Positions 24,127-24,406 of a stretch of 24,406 nt of DNA are shown here, one piece after another. A program made the position numbers and the translations under genes. The stretch lies in IMG/VR virus record IMGVR_UViG_3300006922_000177, positions 1 to 24,406 of that record; one strand, 5' to 3'. This DNA comes from a virus. How positions within the stretch are numbered: position 1 is the stretch's first letter; every line of letters starts with the position of its first letter. Under the pieces are notes generated by a model, which searched no databases, was not told the DNA's origin, and saw only the letters and a list, made by a program, of their open reading frames with translations.

Positions 24127-24399
24127 ATGAATAAAAAAAAATATGCATCTAATCCAGATTATATGAATTTAACTGAAATTGCAGACATAATGACAAAGGA
24201 TGGAGATAAAATGAACCATTCTACAGCTCGTAAATATCTTTTAACTGGATTAGCTAAGTTAGCCTATGGTATGCTTATCTGGAGTGGTATGTCTGAAGAA
24301 GAAGCAGAGAAACAAGCACCTATAGTTGCTAAGAAGCCAGATTTTCACGAAGGTATGAAAGATATGTTGCAAAGCATCTATTCTCAAAAAAATAATTAA
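24127..24399 (+). CDS. Putative small DNA-binding protein, helix-turn-helix-like (90 aa)
   Basis: The only plus-strand gene in the window. The segment at residues 13-45 (MNLTEIADIMTKDGDKMNHS, then TARKYLLTGLAKLAYG) has the pattern of a helix-turn-helix as in sigma-factor region 4 and in small phage regulators: a Leu-rich first helix, a turn and a Thr/Ala-Arg-Lys recognition helix. The turn is longer than in classical HTHs, so the fold is tentative. The C-terminal half is helical and charged. AAGGGA nine bases upstream supports the start. The divergent placement opposite the late genes would fit a regulator of the late operon, but that is inference. Confidence 0.6.
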   Translation: MNKKKYASNPDYMNLTEIADIMTKDGDKMNHSTARKYLLTGLAKLAYGMLIWSGMSEEEAEKQAPIVAKKPDFHEGMKDMLQSIYSQKNN

Positions 24400-24406
24400 T
24401 ATACCA

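Overview
The window is part of the genome of a contractile-tailed bacteriophage (a myovirus). It is AT-rich and tightly packed. Almost every gene is on the minus strand, so the reading direction runs from about 24,000 down to 1. Most starts have a strong AGGAG-type ribosome site, and several neighbours overlap by 1 to 4 bases. The tail sheath gene fixes the morphotype. The fibre repeats resemble those of marine phages such as cyanophages and pelagiphages, which suggests an aquatic phage. The host cannot be named from this window, and a free phage and a prophage cannot be told apart.

Layout in the direction of transcription. (1) 24,003-19,324: a KTSC-domain protein, a 122-residue beta-rich protein and a 1,324-residue fibre built from about 16 copies of one module. 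(2) 19,121-16,281: a second fibre of 946 residues with six copies of an unrelated repeat of about 107 residues. (3) 16,093-15,601: two small proteins, one membrane-anchored with a coiled coil and one helical. (4) 15,595-8,717, the head module: an 851-residue portal with an extra C-terminal region, a 34-residue ORF, a 151-residue unknown, a prohead protease, a scaffold-like coiled coil and the major capsid protein. (5) 8,472-6,102: three connector or neck proteins. (6) 6,069-3,839: sheath and tube. (7) 3,561-1: two overlapping tail-assembly chaperone frames, a tape-measure-like protein and the start of a probable baseplate protein cut by the window edge. A single small gene at 24,127-24,399 points the other way and may encode a DNA-binding protein.

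The order portal, protease, scaffold, capsid, connectors, sheath, tube, chaperones, tape measure is like that of SPO1-type myoviruses, not T4. Unusually, two giant fibre genes lie just upstream of the portal and no terminase gene is present in the window. Between modules there are terminators, candidate sigma70-like promoters and several RNA-structure candidates. The most striking are interleaved inverted repeats behind the capsid gene, which could form a pseudoknot or an attenuator-like switch, and a CCC.C site that would fuse the two chaperone frames by a +1 frameshift. No tRNA, rRNA, CRISPR array, transposase or integrase was seen.
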